This document shows, one piece after another, positions 6,848 through 6,875 of a DNA stretch of 6,875 nucleotides; the first letter of the stretch is position 1; each line of letters opens with the position of its first letter. Where the stretch lies: assembly GCA_002170885.2 (NCBI GenBank), contig NHHR02000008.1, positions 25,613 through 32,487 of the forward strand. Direction: 5' to 3'. The DNA is from Rhizobiales bacterium TMED168. Lineage in GTDB: Bacteria > Pseudomonadota > Alphaproteobacteria > MED-G09. The position numbers and the translations under genes were made by a program. The notes under the pieces were generated by a model that was not told the origin of the DNA, did no database searches, and saw only the letters and a program-made list of their open reading frames with translations.

Positions 6848-6875
6848 AAGAAAATTATATTTCTTGGAAAAAATA

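Noticed and set aside
6848..6865. Inverted repeat AAGAAA / TTTCTT after rseP as a terminator
   Set aside because: Six-bp stem with one G-C pair, and followed by GGAAAAAATA rather than T residues; the cluster probably continues into bamA.
1..6875. Search for a defence system, mobile element, CRISPR array or tRNA
   Set aside because: All but short spacers are filled by eight recognised housekeeping genes on one strand, with even base composition and no repeats of array type.

Overview
The window is a single, densely packed, plus-strand housekeeping gene cluster from an AT-rich alphaproteobacterium (GC about 30% by eye). The order is rpsB (5' end cut off) - tsf - pyrH - frr - uppS - cdsA - dxr - rseP. 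Two things point to Alphaproteobacteria. The S2, PyrH and RRF sequences read like alphaproteobacterial family members (for example the RRF N-terminus with its LDDLKRRMEGAL motif, and the long S2 tail). Also, dxr lies between cdsA and rseP, whereas in E. coli dxr follows frr and precedes uppS. Low GC and minimal spacers would suit a streamlined marine lineage, but the genus cannot be fixed from this window.

Layout. Positions 2-700 hold the C-terminal two thirds of ribosomal protein S2 with a long charged tail. Positions 729-1646 are elongation factor Ts. A 61-bp spacer, the widest in the window, leads to UMP kinase (1708-2424). Ribosome recycling factor follows, probably starting at a TTG at 2440. 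From there to rseP the genes are packed with gaps of 2 bp or an overlap: uppS (3003-3749), cdsA (3736-4548, 14-bp overlap), dxr (4551-5723) and rseP (5726-6847). The last 28 bp after rseP hold no identifiable gene; bamA is the usual next gene in this cluster and would lie outside.

How the genes work together. The first half serves translation (S2, EF-Ts, RRF) and pyrimidine nucleotide supply (UMP to UDP). The second half serves the cell envelope. DXR makes the MEP-pathway intermediate leading to IPP, UppS polymerises IPP to undecaprenyl diphosphate (the lipid carrier for peptidoglycan), CdsA makes CDP-diacylglycerol for phospholipids, and RseP is the inner-membrane site-2 protease that handles envelope stress signalling. 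Everything is on one strand and the spacing suggests co-transcription and translational coupling.

There is no mobile element, CRISPR array, RNA gene or anti-phage system here, and I find no previously undescribed system. The points worth a second look are modest: the S2 charged tail, the non-ATG start of frr, a Glu-to-Asp change in a conserved UppS loop, an A9 tract inside dxr, and an AT-only inverted repeat at the rpsB stop codon.
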